Assembly (NCBI RefSeq): GCF_000516515.1 | Contig: NZ_KI911784.1 | Span: forward strand, 620,001-684,000 | Direction: 5' to 3' | DNA from: Chloroflexus sp. Y-396-1 | GTDB lineage: Bacteria; Chloroflexota; Chloroflexia; Chloroflexales; Chloroflexaceae | Length of the DNA: 64,000 nt | Part shown: positions 1 to 8,613 of the stretch, one piece after another | How positions within the stretch are numbered: position 1 is the stretch's first letter | Layout of the letters: the number at the start of each line of letters is the position of its first letter | Notes under the pieces: generated by a model | What the model was told of the DNA's origin: nothing | Database searches by the model: none | What the model saw: only the letters and a program-made list of their open reading frames with translations | Translations under genes and position numbers: made by a program

Positions 1-659
1 AGCAATGTTGGGATGCGCAGCTCACCGAGACGTGCCCGCAAGCCGGTCAGGCTCAGATCGGTTGCCGCGTACCGCCGACTAAGGCTGGTGAGCGCGCGGC
101 GGTTCGCGGTACCGCTAATAGCAGCGCGTCCGCGTTCGATCAGTTCGGCCGTCAGGTACGGTTCAGGGTTGTGGAAGGCCGCAGCGAGAAAAGCTCGCAC
201 AATTGCCGGATGAGCCGAAAGCCAGAGGATCGCTTCACCTACTATCGGCCAGCCGCCTATAATCGTGAGTGGTGATGGTTCAACAAAGCCGTCAGTTGCC
301 ACGAGCGCCAGTCGGCTTACCCGTTGCGGATGACGTAGTGCCGTGGCAAGCGCATATTTACCGCCCATTGAATGGGCAACAAAGACAGCCTGCTCGATAC
401 CGAGTGTGTTGAGTAGTGCAGCGTAGAGATCGCTTTGCAGATCAAGTCCATACGGTGCATTGACCGGCTTTTCCGAATGACCAAAGCCGAGTGCATCAAC
501 TGCCAGGGCTCGATAGCCCTGGCTGGCCAGCCAGTCTACTGTTGGCGCCCAATCATCACACGAACCGGCAAAACCGTGCAAAAACACCACTGCCGGCCCA
601 TATCCGGCTTCGATCCAGTGCAGTTGATAGCCCTTAACGCGCAACCATCGTGAGCGCAT
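1..659 (-). CDS. alpha/beta hydrolase, C-terminus beyond window
   Basis: The minus strand is open from an ATG at 659 to the window edge (219 codons, no stop), so the gene is partial at its C-terminus. A GAGGAA Shine-Dalgarno lies just upstream of the ATG. The product has the alpha/beta hydrolase layout: an oxyanion-hole HGF at residues 28-30, a strand then DALGFGHSEKP around 55-65, and a nucleophile elbow AHSMGG with Ser97. The catalytic Asp and His would lie outside the window. No signal peptide is seen, so it is probably cytoplasmic. The substrate cannot be told; it could be an esterase, lactonase or C-C hydrolase. It is transcribed divergently from the SBP56 gene. Confidence 0.85.
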   Translation of the reverse strand, partial: MRSRWLRVKGYQLHWIEAGYGPAVVFLHGFAGSCDDWAPTVDWLASQGYRALAVDALGFGHSEKPVNAPYGLDLQSDLYAALLNTLGIEQAVFVAHSMGGKYALATALRHPQRVSRLALVATDGFVEPSPLTIIGGWPIVGEAILWLSAHPAIVRAFLAAAFHNPEPYLTAELIERGRAAISGTANRRALTSLSRRYAATDLSLTGLRARLGELRIPTL

Positions 660-812
660 ACTATGTTCCTCATCAAGCCAGGTAGCAGTTGTTAGCATTC
701 TCTACGGCGACATCATATCACAGGAAGCAATGGGAGCTAGAAAACAGCCTTCAGCATTCTGCTACAAGGGAGCTGCTATATCGCTGCGATCTTTCTCTCA
801 TTCCCGGTATGC

Positions 813-841
813 TTGACTCTCAATGCAGGGCGTAGTATAGT
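813..841 (+). promoter_or_regulatory. sigma-70-type promoter for the SBP56 gene
   Basis: TTGACT (813-818) and TATAGT (836-841) are separated by exactly 17 bp. This would start transcription about 93 nt upstream of the SBP56 start codon. Called from sequence match only. Confidence 0.6.
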
Positions 842-941
842 TCGGATAACAATAGCCTAATACATCATCCCTCTTCTCAAACCATCAACGGCACCATAGA
901 CTAATGCCCGTATGACAGCGTAGTCTACACAGGAGGTTGCA

Positions 942-2333
942 ATGGTCACCTGGCGCCCAGACCCAACATTCTATCCCTCACCACGAATGGCGGTGAAAGC
1001 CCCCGCCGAGAAGCTCGCTTATGTAGTACGTCTCAACCCGAAATCAAATGGTCAGGCTGATGCGATGTGTGTGGTTGATGTCGATCCACAGTCGAGCACC
1101 TTCGGCAAAGTTGTCGGTGTGACTGAGATGCCATATACGGGCGGCGAATTGCATCACTTTGGTTGGAATGCGTGCAGTTCAATGTTGTGCCCGAACGCCC
1201 CCCATCCGCATGTCGAGCGACGCTATCTGGTTGTCCCCGACATTCGGAGTTCGCACATTACCATTCTCGATACGAAACCCGATCCGACACAACCGAAGGT
1301 AGTGAAGGTCATTGAACCGACGGAGCTGTCAGAACGAACAGGGTATTCACGACCACACACCGTTCATTGTGGCCCCGACGGCATCTACATCTCGGCCCTG
1401 GGATCTCCAGAGGGCGAGGGTCCTGGTGGCATTTTCATTCTCGATCACGATAATCTGGAAGTGCTTGGACGGTGGGAGATTGATCGCGGCGATCAATATC
1501 TGCACTACGATTTCTGGTGGCATTTAGGGTACGATACCCTTATCAGTAGCGAATGGGGAACCCCACGGATGGTTGAGAGCGGCGTACTCGGCGATGAACT
1601 CCTGGCTGGGAAGTATGGTCATCGTCTCCACATCTGGGACCTCTACCGCCGTCGCCACCTCCAGACCCTCGATCTCGGCGCCGAACATCAGATGGCGCTC
1701 GAATTACGACCAGCGCATGATCCGACAAAGGCTTACGGCTTTATGAATAGTGTCGTGAGCCTTAAAGACCTCTCGGCATCGATCTGGTTGTGGTACCGCG
1801 ATAATGGTTCCTGGCATCTGAAAAAAGTCATCGACATCCCCGCCGAACCGGCAAGCGAAGAGCAACTACCCGATATTCTGAAACCATTTAAAGCAGTGCC
1901 ACCCCTGGTAACCGATATTAACCTGAGTGTTGATGACCGTTTCCTGTACGTCTCTTGCTGGGGAACAGGGGAGTTGCATCAGTATGATGTATCAGACCCG
2001 TTTAACCCGCGGCTAACCGGTACTGTGCAGATCGGCGGTATCGTCCGCCGGGCTAGCCATCCAGCAGTTAGCGAACCACTTAACGGTGGGCCACAGATGG
2101 TCGAGGTGAGCCGCGATGGAAAGCGGGTCTACTTTACCAATTCGCTATACCGAGCCTGGGACGAGCAATTTTATCCTGACGGTATTCGGGGTTGGATGGT
2201 AAAAGTAGACGTGAATCCTGAAGGTGGTATGCAGTTCGATCCCAATTTCTTCGTTGACTTCGGTGAGCAGCGCGTGCATCAGATTCGTTTGCAAGGTGGT
2301 GATGCTTCAAGCGACTCGTACTGCTTTCCATGA
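942..2333 (+). CDS. selenium-binding protein 56 / methanethiol oxidase family
   Basis: This 463-residue protein matches the SBP56 (SELENBP1) family in length and character. It has a WRPDPTFYPSPR start, a GELHHFGWNACSS segment carrying the conserved cysteines (about residues 68-79), VVPDIRSSHI and a histidine-rich beta-propeller body ending in HQIRLQGGD. Human SELENBP1 and bacterial MtoX of this family oxidise methanethiol to formaldehyde, H2S and H2O2, and the bacterial enzyme needs copper. No signal peptide is visible, so a cytoplasmic location is likely. AGGAGG precedes the ATG. A TTG-started membrane protein follows after 30 bp, probably co-transcribed. Methanethiol oxidase activity is inferred from the family and is not shown by this sequence. 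Confidence 0.88.
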   Translation: MVTWRPDPTFYPSPRMAVKAPAEKLAYVVRLNPKSNGQADAMCVVDVDPQSSTFGKVVGVTEMPYTGGELHHFGWNACSSMLCPNAPHPHVERRYLVVPDIRSSHITILDTKPDPTQPKVVKVIEPTELSERTGYSRPHTVHCGPDGIYISALGSPEGEGPGGIFILDHDNLEVLGRWEIDRGDQYLHYDFWWHLGYDTLISSEWGTPRMVESGVLGDELLAGKYGHRLHIWDLYRRRHLQTLDLGAEHQMALELRPAHDPTKAYGFMNSVVSLKDLSASIWLWYRDNGSWHLKKVIDIPAEPASEEQLPDILKPFKAVPPLVTDINLSVDDRFLYVSCWGTGELHQYDVSDPFNPRLTGTVQIGGIVRRASHPAVSEPLNGGPQMVEVSRDGKRVYFTNSLYRAWDEQFYPDGIRGWMVKVDVNPEGGMQFDPNFFVDFGEQRVHQIRLQGGDASSDSYCFP

Positions 2334-2363
2334 TTCGCCTGACGAACTACGAGGAGGCAGTCG

Positions 2364-3041
2364 TTGGATCAGGCAACTACACTAATCTGGGTATCACTGT
2401 TCGGCCTTGGCCTCTTCCATGGCATAAATCCGGCTATGGGCTGGTTGTTCGCTGTTGGGTTAGGGTTGCAAGAGCAACGTGCCAGCGCTGTTATCTCTGC
2501 ATTTGGCCCAATTGCGCTCGGACATGCAGCGGCAATTGCGCTGGCCGCCTTTGTTGTAGCCCTGCTTGGTCAGACGCTCCCTTCTGACATCTTACTGATC
2601 CTTTCTGGCGTGATATTACTGCTCTTTAGCGGATGGCGCTTACTGGTTCGTTTTCGACATCCACGAACACGCTTCCGCGCCAGCGCATGGGAACTCACAT
2701 CGTGGTCATTCCTCATGGCAACTGCTCATGGCGCCGGTCTTATGGTGGCACCATTCTTGGCTGCAATGACTCCAACAGGAGCAATGGAACATTCCGGTCA
2801 TGTACATCACCACAGTCCGGCGCTTACCGACTCATTCGGAACAGCACTCCTGGCCGTTGGTGTCCATACGGCTGGTATGTTTCTCGCAATGGCAGTCGCT
2901 GCCCTGGTCGTATATTGGATCGTCGGTCTTGAGGTATTGCGTCGCGCCTGGGTTAATACTGATGTGATCTGGATTACTGTGCTTATGTTAACCGGTATGA
3001 TCGCCCTGGTATGGGGTGTATGGGATGTAATGCGCGTGTAG
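2364..3041 (+). CDS. His-rich polytopic membrane protein linked to SBP56
   Basis: This 225-residue protein has about six hydrophobic segments. Histidines fall in or next to membrane segments (LFHGINPAMG near residue 19, GHAAA, ATAHGAGL) and in a periplasm-like loop with an HSGHVHHH run. The start is TTG at 2364, chosen because GAGGAGG at 2350-2356 is correctly spaced and no ATG lies nearby. The intramembrane His pattern recalls nickel/cobalt/copper permeases of the NicO/HupE type, but I do not recognise the exact family. It sits 30 bp behind SBP56, so it may supply or remove the metal of that enzyme; that is inference. Confidence 0.75.
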   Translation: MDQATTLIWVSLFGLGLFHGINPAMGWLFAVGLGLQEQRASAVISAFGPIALGHAAAIALAAFVVALLGQTLPSDILLILSGVILLLFSGWRLLVRFRHPRTRFRASAWELTSWSFLMATAHGAGLMVAPFLAAMTPTGAMEHSGHVHHHSPALTDSFGTALLAVGVHTAGMFLAMAVAALVVYWIVGLEVLRRAWVNTDVIWITVLMLTGMIALVWGVWDVMRV

Positions 3042-3049
3042 GCTGGGGT

Positions 3050-3074
3050 TTGTCTGAACATTCCCTTCAGACAA
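3050..3074 (+). terminator. hairpin after the SBP56 operon
   Basis: A perfect 9-bp stem (TTGTCTGAA / TTCAGACAA) with a 7-nt loop begins 9 bp after the membrane-protein stop codon. There is no T-tract, so it could be a 3'-end stabiliser rather than an intrinsic terminator. Confidence 0.4.
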
Positions 3075-3152
3075 CTGCAACCTATCGGTTGGCGCATCAG
3101 CACCTGATCATTCTCAAGGCCCCCGTGAGCAGTGGGTTCACGCCTGCTTTAA

Positions 3153-3463
3153 GAGCTTGATCAAAAACCCAGATTTCTCATCGGGCAACTACCGTACCTG
3201 TGCGACCATTGCGTGAGGGATTGCCAATATTCTGTCGCTCTCGCACCCCATGTTCCCCCTTCCTCTCCCCACGTGGGAGAGGAAGGGGGCAAGGGGGCAA
3301 GGTGAGGAACGCCAGGCGTACTCCGTAGTACAGGCCCTGAAACCGTTAAAACCCTTTTCCATCGCGTAGCGGAGGCGCATGCGTTGCCCGCCACCATTTT
3401 CCTGAACATTATGGCGATGTCATAGTCGAGACTCATCAATAGCCCAGGTTTTTGATCATCCTC
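3153..3463. mobile_element. MITE-like element, copy 1
   Basis: A ~311-bp non-coding unit whose ends form an imperfect 20-bp inverted repeat with a shared core TGATCAAAAACC: left end 3153-3172, right end 3443-3463 on the other strand. A second diverged copy lies at 47836-48150 in the same orientation, with the same ends and internal landmarks: an ACCCAGATTTCTCAT stretch, a CCCCCTTCCTCTCCCC palindrome, and a CCCTTTTCCATCGC block. ORFs inside it run through the palindromes and look accidental. Size, terminal inverted repeats and lack of a transposase suggest a miniature inverted-repeat element mobilised in trans. No convincing target-site duplication is visible. Confidence 0.6.
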
Positions 3464-3744
3464 ATAAGAACGCGCCAGAGTAGGCGGTCTGCCAATCTTC
3501 CTTACACTTGCCCTTCCGCACCTCAGGTAGCAGCATAAAGGGGCTGGGGGGAAGGTAAGGGGGAAAACACACGCTGCGGACAGGTATGGAACTCCCCCTG
3601 CTCTCTTTTCTCTTCCTCACCTTACCACTGCCGGGTAGGGTGAAGACGGAGAGCAGTCTTACCCTGCTCACCGACTCTGACATTCCGTGTATACTAATTC
3701 CAAGTGATAATAAGAGAGTTCGCTTGAACGAGTAAGATAGTCTT
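3464..3744. other. gene-free stretch
   Basis: This region is C-rich or G-rich in patches with short complementary runs (TCCCCCTGCTCTCTTTTCTC against GGGGGAAGGTAAGGGGG). A 97-codon minus-strand reading frame covers it but has no recognisable protein character, so I see no gene here. Confidence 0.4.
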
Positions 3745-4200
3745 ATGAACAACAACTTCTTCTCTTTTCAATACCACGCTCTGAAGCCGCTTGAGCAGTG
3801 GGGTATTGGTAGCGTGATTGGTGGTGCGGTGCTTGCTTTGCTTCCTGGCTTCTGGCGTCATTTTGGGTTGCAGGCTATCGGTTGGGGAGCTGTTGACTGG
3901 CTGTTAGCCAAAGCTGGTCGCCGGCAAGCCCTGCTCAAGGCTGAAGACTTGGTTATTGGTGACATTGATGAGGCACAGGCCCATGCTGCGGCTGAACGCT
4001 TACGCAATCTCCTGTTGATCAATGCTGGTCTTGATCTGCTCTATATCGGGAGTGGATTATGGTTGTTGCGACAGGCTGGCGACCGCGCCGACCGGCGCGG
4101 GATGGGCGCCGGTATTCTCGTGCAGGGTCTTTTTCTTTTACTCTTTGATAGTATCCTCGCTGCTGAAATCAATCGGCGTTGGATTGCACCATCTTTATGA
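3745..4200 (+). CDS. small integral membrane protein, unknown function
   Basis: This 151-residue protein has hydrophobic segments near residues 23-48, 92-108 and 120-138. A charged stretch (KAEDLVIGDIDEAQAHAAAERLR) lies between the first and second. It resembles small membrane proteins of the DUF6992 kind, but that match is from memory. Its stop codon overlaps the ATG of the downstream methyltransferase (ATGA), so the two are translationally coupled. It opens a four-gene run ending in a glycosyltransferase. No function can be assigned. Confidence 0.7.
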   Translation: MNNNFFSFQYHALKPLEQWGIGSVIGGAVLALLPGFWRHFGLQAIGWGAVDWLLAKAGRRQALLKAEDLVIGDIDEAQAHAAAERLRNLLLINAGLDLLYIGSGLWLLRQAGDRADRRGMGAGILVQGLFLLLFDSILAAEINRRWIAPSL

Positions 4201-5264
4201 TTAACCAACGAATTTTTTCGCTATTGCAATGTCCTACCTGTCGGGTACGACCTCTCATTCTTGAAGCGCAAGGGGTGCGTTGTCCACGTTGTCAGATCCT
4301 TTATCCGTTCTGCGATGGGTATATCGACCTGATGCCACGCGGTACCGAATTTGATTACGTCTCGAAGTACGTCAGTGACGAAGAGCAACTTGCTGCTGAG
4401 CTAGACTATCGTGAACTGGCGCCGCCATTACTGGCTGCCGGTGTTCGCGACCGCACGCTCCGGCGGCTGATGCGCTGGCGGACAAGCGATGTTGTGCTCG
4501 ATAACGGATGTGGCACAGCAAAACATGCGGTCTGGAACGCGAAATATGTCGGGTTGATGGTCGGGTCTGATCCGGCAACCCTCTTTGCTGATGAGGCAGT
4601 ACGTACCGTTACACTTACGAAAGCTGATTCGCGTCTGCTCCCCTTCGCCGACGGTAGTTTTGATAAGGTATTCGCAATTGACATCCTCGAACACTTTCCA
4701 TTGCCGGTGATCGATGCGTATCTGGCCGAGACGGCTAGAGTATTACGACCTGGCGGGCGGATGATGGCCTTTTCCAATACCCGCGAACGTTCACCAATCC
4801 AGCCACTGATTGACATCAGCCGTCATATTGGCCGTCTGTTCGTTAAAGCCGGCGTCTACGATTTCGAGCGCGAGAAACTCCGCAAGTCAGATCATATTAA
4901 AGCCCTGGAAACGTGGGAAGATGTGCTGGCTGCATTTGAACGTGCCGGTTTACGCCCGGTGAAGGTCATTTTCTGGAACAGCCTCTTCACCACCTTTGTT
5001 GAGCATGTGTTGATGAAGTTGGGTGAGGCCATCATTGGGCGCACCCGTAGTCGTACAGCGACAAATGCGACGCCAGGCAACGTCAGTGCCGGTGCAGCGC
5101 GTGAAATTCGGGCCCGCCAGCGGATGCGCAACCGATTACGCAAGAAGGGAGCGGTCTATTATGCGCTACTGGCCGTGACTCTGTTGATGGAACTTGATCT
5201 CTGGCTATTTGGCTGGATGCGTTGTGGTAGTTATTTCATTCTCGTTGAAAAACCGCGCTCATGA
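4197..5264 (+). CDS. class I SAM methyltransferase with N-terminal zinc knuckle
   Basis: The start is placed at the ATG at 4197 that overlaps the upstream stop, not at an in-frame upstream codon. The 355-residue product begins with a Trm112-like zinc knuckle: CPTC at residues 12-15 and CPRC at 29-32. A Rossmann methyltransferase follows, with motif I LDNGCGT (101-107), a SAM-acidic loop and a DILEHFP motif (about 158-164). The tail ends in a hydrophobic segment (YYALLAVTLLMELDLWLFGW) that may anchor it to the membrane. The next gene starts inside its stop codon. The substrate is unknown; proteins of this layout often modify lipids, glycans or small molecules. Confidence 0.8.
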   Translation: MINQRIFSLLQCPTCRVRPLILEAQGVRCPRCQILYPFCDGYIDLMPRGTEFDYVSKYVSDEEQLAAELDYRELAPPLLAAGVRDRTLRRLMRWRTSDVVLDNGCGTAKHAVWNAKYVGLMVGSDPATLFADEAVRTVTLTKADSRLLPFADGSFDKVFAIDILEHFPLPVIDAYLAETARVLRPGGRMMAFSNTRERSPIQPLIDISRHIGRLFVKAGVYDFEREKLRKSDHIKALETWEDVLAAFERAGLRPVKVIFWNSLFTTFVEHVLMKLGEAIIGRTRSRTATNATPGNVSAGAAREIRARQRMRNRLRKKGAVYYALLAVTLLMELDLWLFGWMRCGSYFILVEKPRS

Positions 5265-6436
5265 TAGAGTATCGTGCACTAACATCAGCCGAATTCGAGC
5301 AGTTTTGGGCACTCGACAGGTATGCGTTTGCCCGCCAGTACCACCGTGGCCGCTACACGCCGGAAGTGATTGCGCAACTGCGTGGGTTATTTGTCCATGG
5401 TGAGCTGGTTGCGCAGTTGCAGATCATGCCGTTTCAGATGCAGGCCGGTAATGGTGCGCTGTCGGTAGGAGCGATTGGCAGCGTGGCGACCTGGCCGCAG
5501 CATCGACGGCGTGGCTACGCTGAACAGTTGCTTCGGGCTGCCTGCACCGAGTTGCGTGAACAAGGGGCCGTCCTAGCGCTCCTTTACCCGTTCCGTCACG
5601 AGTTTTACCATCGTTTGGGGTGGGCGTTGGCCGGTGAACGGCGCCTGGTGCAACCGACACCCGGCCAACTGCGTGCCTTTCAGGCAGTAGCCGGTACGTA
5701 TGTTGCTGCCGGACCAGCACAGATTGAGGAACTTGATACGATCTATCGCGGTGCACTTCGCGGGCGGTATGGCCCACTGGTGCGTGATCAGAGCTGGTGG
5801 CGGGAAGATGTGTTGCATACCTGGGGTGGAGAACCATATTATGCCTTCATTTGGCGTGATGACCAGGGTCGTGGACGCTCCTACTTAATCTACCGTCTCG
5901 ACCGCCACGAAACCGGTGACCGCATTGTTTGCCGCGACATTGTTGCCCTTGATCCAACGGCGCGGGCGCAACTCTTTGTGTTTCTTGCCCGTCACGCCGG
6001 CCAGATCGTTGCCGCCGAGATCCCAACACCAGTTGATGCGCCACTGAACGCACTATTGCCAGCACCGGTACCGACGACGGTCGTACCGCTCTTTATGCAG
6101 CGTGTGCTTGATGTTGCGCAACTGTTGACCGAATATCCGTTCACTGCTACAACGATTGGTCATTTGACGATCCAGATCGCTGACGAGTGGCTGCCCGATA
6201 ACGCCGGGCGCTACCGAATCGAATGGCAGCAAGGGAAAGCGACTGTAACCCGACTCGGACCCGGTGAAGCTGATCTCGCCTGCACGAGCGCAACCCTCAG
6301 TCAACTGCTCAGCCGCTATCTGCGGCCACGTACTGCGGTTGCTTTTGGCCTGCTGGCAGCTCCACAACGTCAGGCGCTGCTGCTCCTCGAAACAGCACTC
6401 GATGGCTTGCCGCCATTCTGTGCTGATTATTGGTGA
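5261..6436 (+). CDS. Eis-like GNAT N-acetyltransferase
   Basis: This 391-residue protein begins with a GNAT fold. The acetyl-CoA loop is at SVATWPQHRRRGYAEQLL (about residues 74-91), followed by LLYPFRHEFYHRLGW, which is typical of Eis/enhanced-intracellular-survival acetyltransferases. The middle is a second GNAT-like domain. The C-terminus (from about residue 290) resembles the SCP2-like sterol-carrier domain of that family. Eis proteins acetylate amines such as aminoglycosides or peptide lysines. The real substrate here is unknown. Translation is coupled to the upstream methyltransferase by an ATGA overlap. Confidence 0.8.
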   Translation: MIEYRALTSAEFEQFWALDRYAFARQYHRGRYTPEVIAQLRGLFVHGELVAQLQIMPFQMQAGNGALSVGAIGSVATWPQHRRRGYAEQLLRAACTELREQGAVLALLYPFRHEFYHRLGWALAGERRLVQPTPGQLRAFQAVAGTYVAAGPAQIEELDTIYRGALRGRYGPLVRDQSWWREDVLHTWGGEPYYAFIWRDDQGRGRSYLIYRLDRHETGDRIVCRDIVALDPTARAQLFVFLARHAGQIVAAEIPTPVDAPLNALLPAPVPTTVVPLFMQRVLDVAQLLTEYPFTATTIGHLTIQIADEWLPDNAGRYRIEWQQGKATVTRLGPGEADLACTSATLSQLLSRYLRPRTAVAFGLLAAPQRQALLLLETALDGLPPFCADYW

Positions 6437-6543
6437 ACTGATGATACGACAATCGTCGCGCACTGTATTCCTCGCGTTCTCGTAAAGCAGAGAGTGCCTT
6501 GTCATAGAGCCAGTTATTGTTGTGACCAGAATTGCTTACTGAT

Positions 6544-7581
6544 ATGTTACGACCACTCTACATCTCGCCCTTGGGTCGTGGTGGAGTTGATTTTGGGATT
6601 CAGAACATCACCCGTGCGACTCGCCGTGCCGGACTGCATCCTGAACTGGTTCGTCTTCCTGAACTGTACAACTTTCTCCCAATGCTTATTCCCCGTGCTC
6701 TGCCAGCAGATGTAGTACGACGTTTTGACATCGTGCAGGGCCGCTCACGAGTGGCTTTTAGCCTGCGTGGCTATGGCCGACCGGTCGTGACAACAGTGCA
6801 TCACCTTACGACCGATCCCGACCTGCAACCGTACAGTTCATTCGCCCAACGGCTCTTCTACCGGTTGATCGAGTCGCGCTACGATGGCCTCTCGATTGCG
6901 TACGCCGATGCCGTGGTTTGCGTTAGTCGCTTTACCCAACGAATGGTCGAAGCGACCTACGGTCGTCGCGATACGGTGCTCATTTACGATGGAATTGACA
7001 CTGATGTCTTTGTACCGCCACCGGGTATGCAGCGTCGTGATGACGGTTTACCGCCGAGTGAGGCACGGATTCGGCTGTTGTTTGTCGGCAATCGAACTCG
7101 CCGCAAAGGGTTTGATCTTCTGCCGCGCATTATGGATTTACTTCCCACCGACTATGTGTTGTATTACACCGGTGGTTTTCAAGGGCGTGATACCGGACCA
7201 CCTCATCCCCGCATGATCCCGATCGGTTCGCCGGATCGCGATAGACTGGTAGCGGCTTACCAGAGTTGCGACATCCTCCTCTTCCCTTCCCGTCTGGAGG
7301 GGTTTGGGATTGCGCCCGCCGAGGCACTGGCCTGTGGTCGCCCAGTTGTTACCACTAATGTATCAGCATTGCCCGAAGTCGTTGATGATGGCGAGAACGG
7401 ATTTCTCGTTGCCCGCGATGATGTTGCTGGTTATGCCGAGAAGGTGCGTATCCTTGGTGAAGATGCCGAGTTACGGCGTCGTTTCGGAGAGCACGGTCGG
7501 GCCAAAGTCGTTACCCATTTCGGGTACGGGCCGCTAGGAGAGGGATTTCGACGCCTGTACGAACAGTTGTGCGGCAAGTAG
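6544..7581 (+). CDS. GT4-family glycosyltransferase
   Basis: About 345 residues, with the two-Rossmann (GT-B) layout of GT4 enzymes. The N-terminal domain carries SPLGRGGVDFGIQNI and VVCVSRFTQRMVEATYG. The C-terminal domain opens with IRLLFVGNRTRRKGFDLLP, then LLFPSRLEGFGIAPAEALACGRPVVTTN, where EGFGIAPAE is the E-x7-E nucleotide-sugar motif. The start is ambiguous: TTG at 6532 or ATG at 6544, neither with a strong Shine-Dalgarno; ATG is chosen. It lies 107 bp after the GNAT gene. A role in cell-surface glycan or glycolipid synthesis is probable but inferred. Confidence 0.85.
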   Translation: MLRPLYISPLGRGGVDFGIQNITRATRRAGLHPELVRLPELYNFLPMLIPRALPADVVRRFDIVQGRSRVAFSLRGYGRPVVTTVHHLTTDPDLQPYSSFAQRLFYRLIESRYDGLSIAYADAVVCVSRFTQRMVEATYGRRDTVLIYDGIDTDVFVPPPGMQRRDDGLPPSEARIRLLFVGNRTRRKGFDLLPRIMDLLPTDYVLYYTGGFQGRDTGPPHPRMIPIGSPDRDRLVAAYQSCDILLFPSRLEGFGIAPAEALACGRPVVTTNVSALPEVVDDGENGFLVARDDVAGYAEKVRILGEDAELRRRFGEHGRAKVVTHFGYGPLGEGFRRLYEQLCGK

Positions 7582-7629
7582 TGAGATTCATACAAATGTA
7601 CTGCGCTATCTATGAGAATGACGGTGATA

Positions 7630-7658
7630 AGGGGCGACCTGGCGATGAGGTCACCCCT
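7630..7658. terminator. bidirectional hairpin between GT4 gene and lgt
   Basis: AGGGGCGACCT pairs with AGGTCACCCCT (10 of 11 positions) around a 7-nt loop, midway between two convergent genes. There is no long T-run on either side. Confidence 0.5.
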
Positions 7659-7686
7659 AGGTGTTGGGATAGACCGAACCACGGTG

Positions 7687-8607
7687 CTACGGGTGTAACT
7701 TGGTTGTTGAAGGAGACGACTCGACGTGATTCTCGAGATTCTGCCCGGCGAAGGGGTGGCGGTGATTCAAATAGATCAGAACTGCGCAGAGCACGATCAA
7801 CGTGATGCTGACCAATTGTGCAACCCGAATACTCCCTTCGCACTCACCACCGATGCCGCTCGCACATAAGCTATCGACCCGTAAGCCTTCGATCCAGAAC
7901 CGTCCGCTTGAATAGATAATTCCGTACAAAAACAGCAGATCACCCGGCTTGAGGCGACGCTGTTCAGGCGACGCCAGACGTCCAAAGCGACGATCGAGCC
8001 ATAACAGGACACCGACGCCGAGCAGATTCCAGATCGACTCGTAGAGAAAAGTCGGGTGAAAAAGCGTGGTGATCGGATACGTTGTTAAATCGTTGTACGG
8101 CGGAAGGCGGTATTCTGGATCGATGCGTAGCCCGAATGGCAAATCGGTTGGCCGGCCATACGCTTCCTGGTTAAAGAAATTACCCCAGCGACCAATGCTC
8201 TGCGCCAGCAAGAAACCAGGGACACAGACATCGAGCCAATCCCAATACGGCAATTTGGCATATCGCGTATAGATAACCGTCGAGAGAAGCGCACCGATAA
8301 TCGCGCCGTGAATCGCGATCCCGCCAGTTGTCAGATTCAACGCGCTCCATGGATTCGGCGCAAACCGTTCCCATTCAAACGCAACATAGTAGATACGAGC
8401 GCCGACAATCCCAAGAATGAGCCCCAACATCAACTGATTCCAAACGTGATCGGGATGGTAACCACGGGCAACCGCTCGTCGTGAAGCGAGTAGTGCCGCA
8501 ATCAGCGCACCTGTCATGATAATAGCGCCATACCAACGAATAACTATTGGTAACCCGAACAAGGTAAAACTGATCAAGAACGGGTCGTCGGGTGGATAGA
8601 GCACCAT
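7687..8607 (-). CDS. lgt: prolipoprotein diacylglyceryl transferase
   Basis: Lgt moves diacylglycerol from phosphatidylglycerol to the lipobox cysteine of prolipoproteins at the membrane. The 306-residue product has seven hydrophobic segments, the essential HG in GGIAIHGAIIG, and the Lgt signature with Arg and Asn in SIGRWGNFFNQEAYGRPT. The C-terminal part carries the expected GDLLFLYGIIYSSGRFWIEGLR. The GGAG of the ribosome-binding site lies inside a 24-bp sequence that is repeated 74 bp upstream. Client lipoproteins in this window include the SH3 protein at 11842 and the TAXI binding protein at 38762. Confidence 0.95.
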   Translation of the reverse strand: MVLYPPDDPFLISFTLFGLPIVIRWYGAIIMTGALIAALLASRRAVARGYHPDHVWNQLMLGLILGIVGARIYYVAFEWERFAPNPWSALNLTTGGIAIHGAIIGALLSTVIYTRYAKLPYWDWLDVCVPGFLLAQSIGRWGNFFNQEAYGRPTDLPFGLRIDPEYRLPPYNDLTTYPITTLFHPTFLYESIWNLLGVGVLLWLDRRFGRLASPEQRRLKPGDLLFLYGIIYSSGRFWIEGLRVDSLCASGIGGECEGSIRVAQLVSITLIVLCAVLIYLNHRHPFAGQNLENHVESSPSTTKLHP

Positions 8608-8613
8608 ACTTTC

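Noticed and set aside
3161-3439. 92-codon minus-strand frame inside MITE copy 1, similar to an 82-codon frame at 47844-48092
   Set aside because: The protein similarity simply follows the DNA repeat. The frames cross the palindrome, differ in length and start, and lack ribosome-binding sites.
3462-3755. 97-codon minus-strand frame
   Set aside because: Composition follows C-rich intergenic DNA, and it overlaps the start of the next gene with no recognisable domain.
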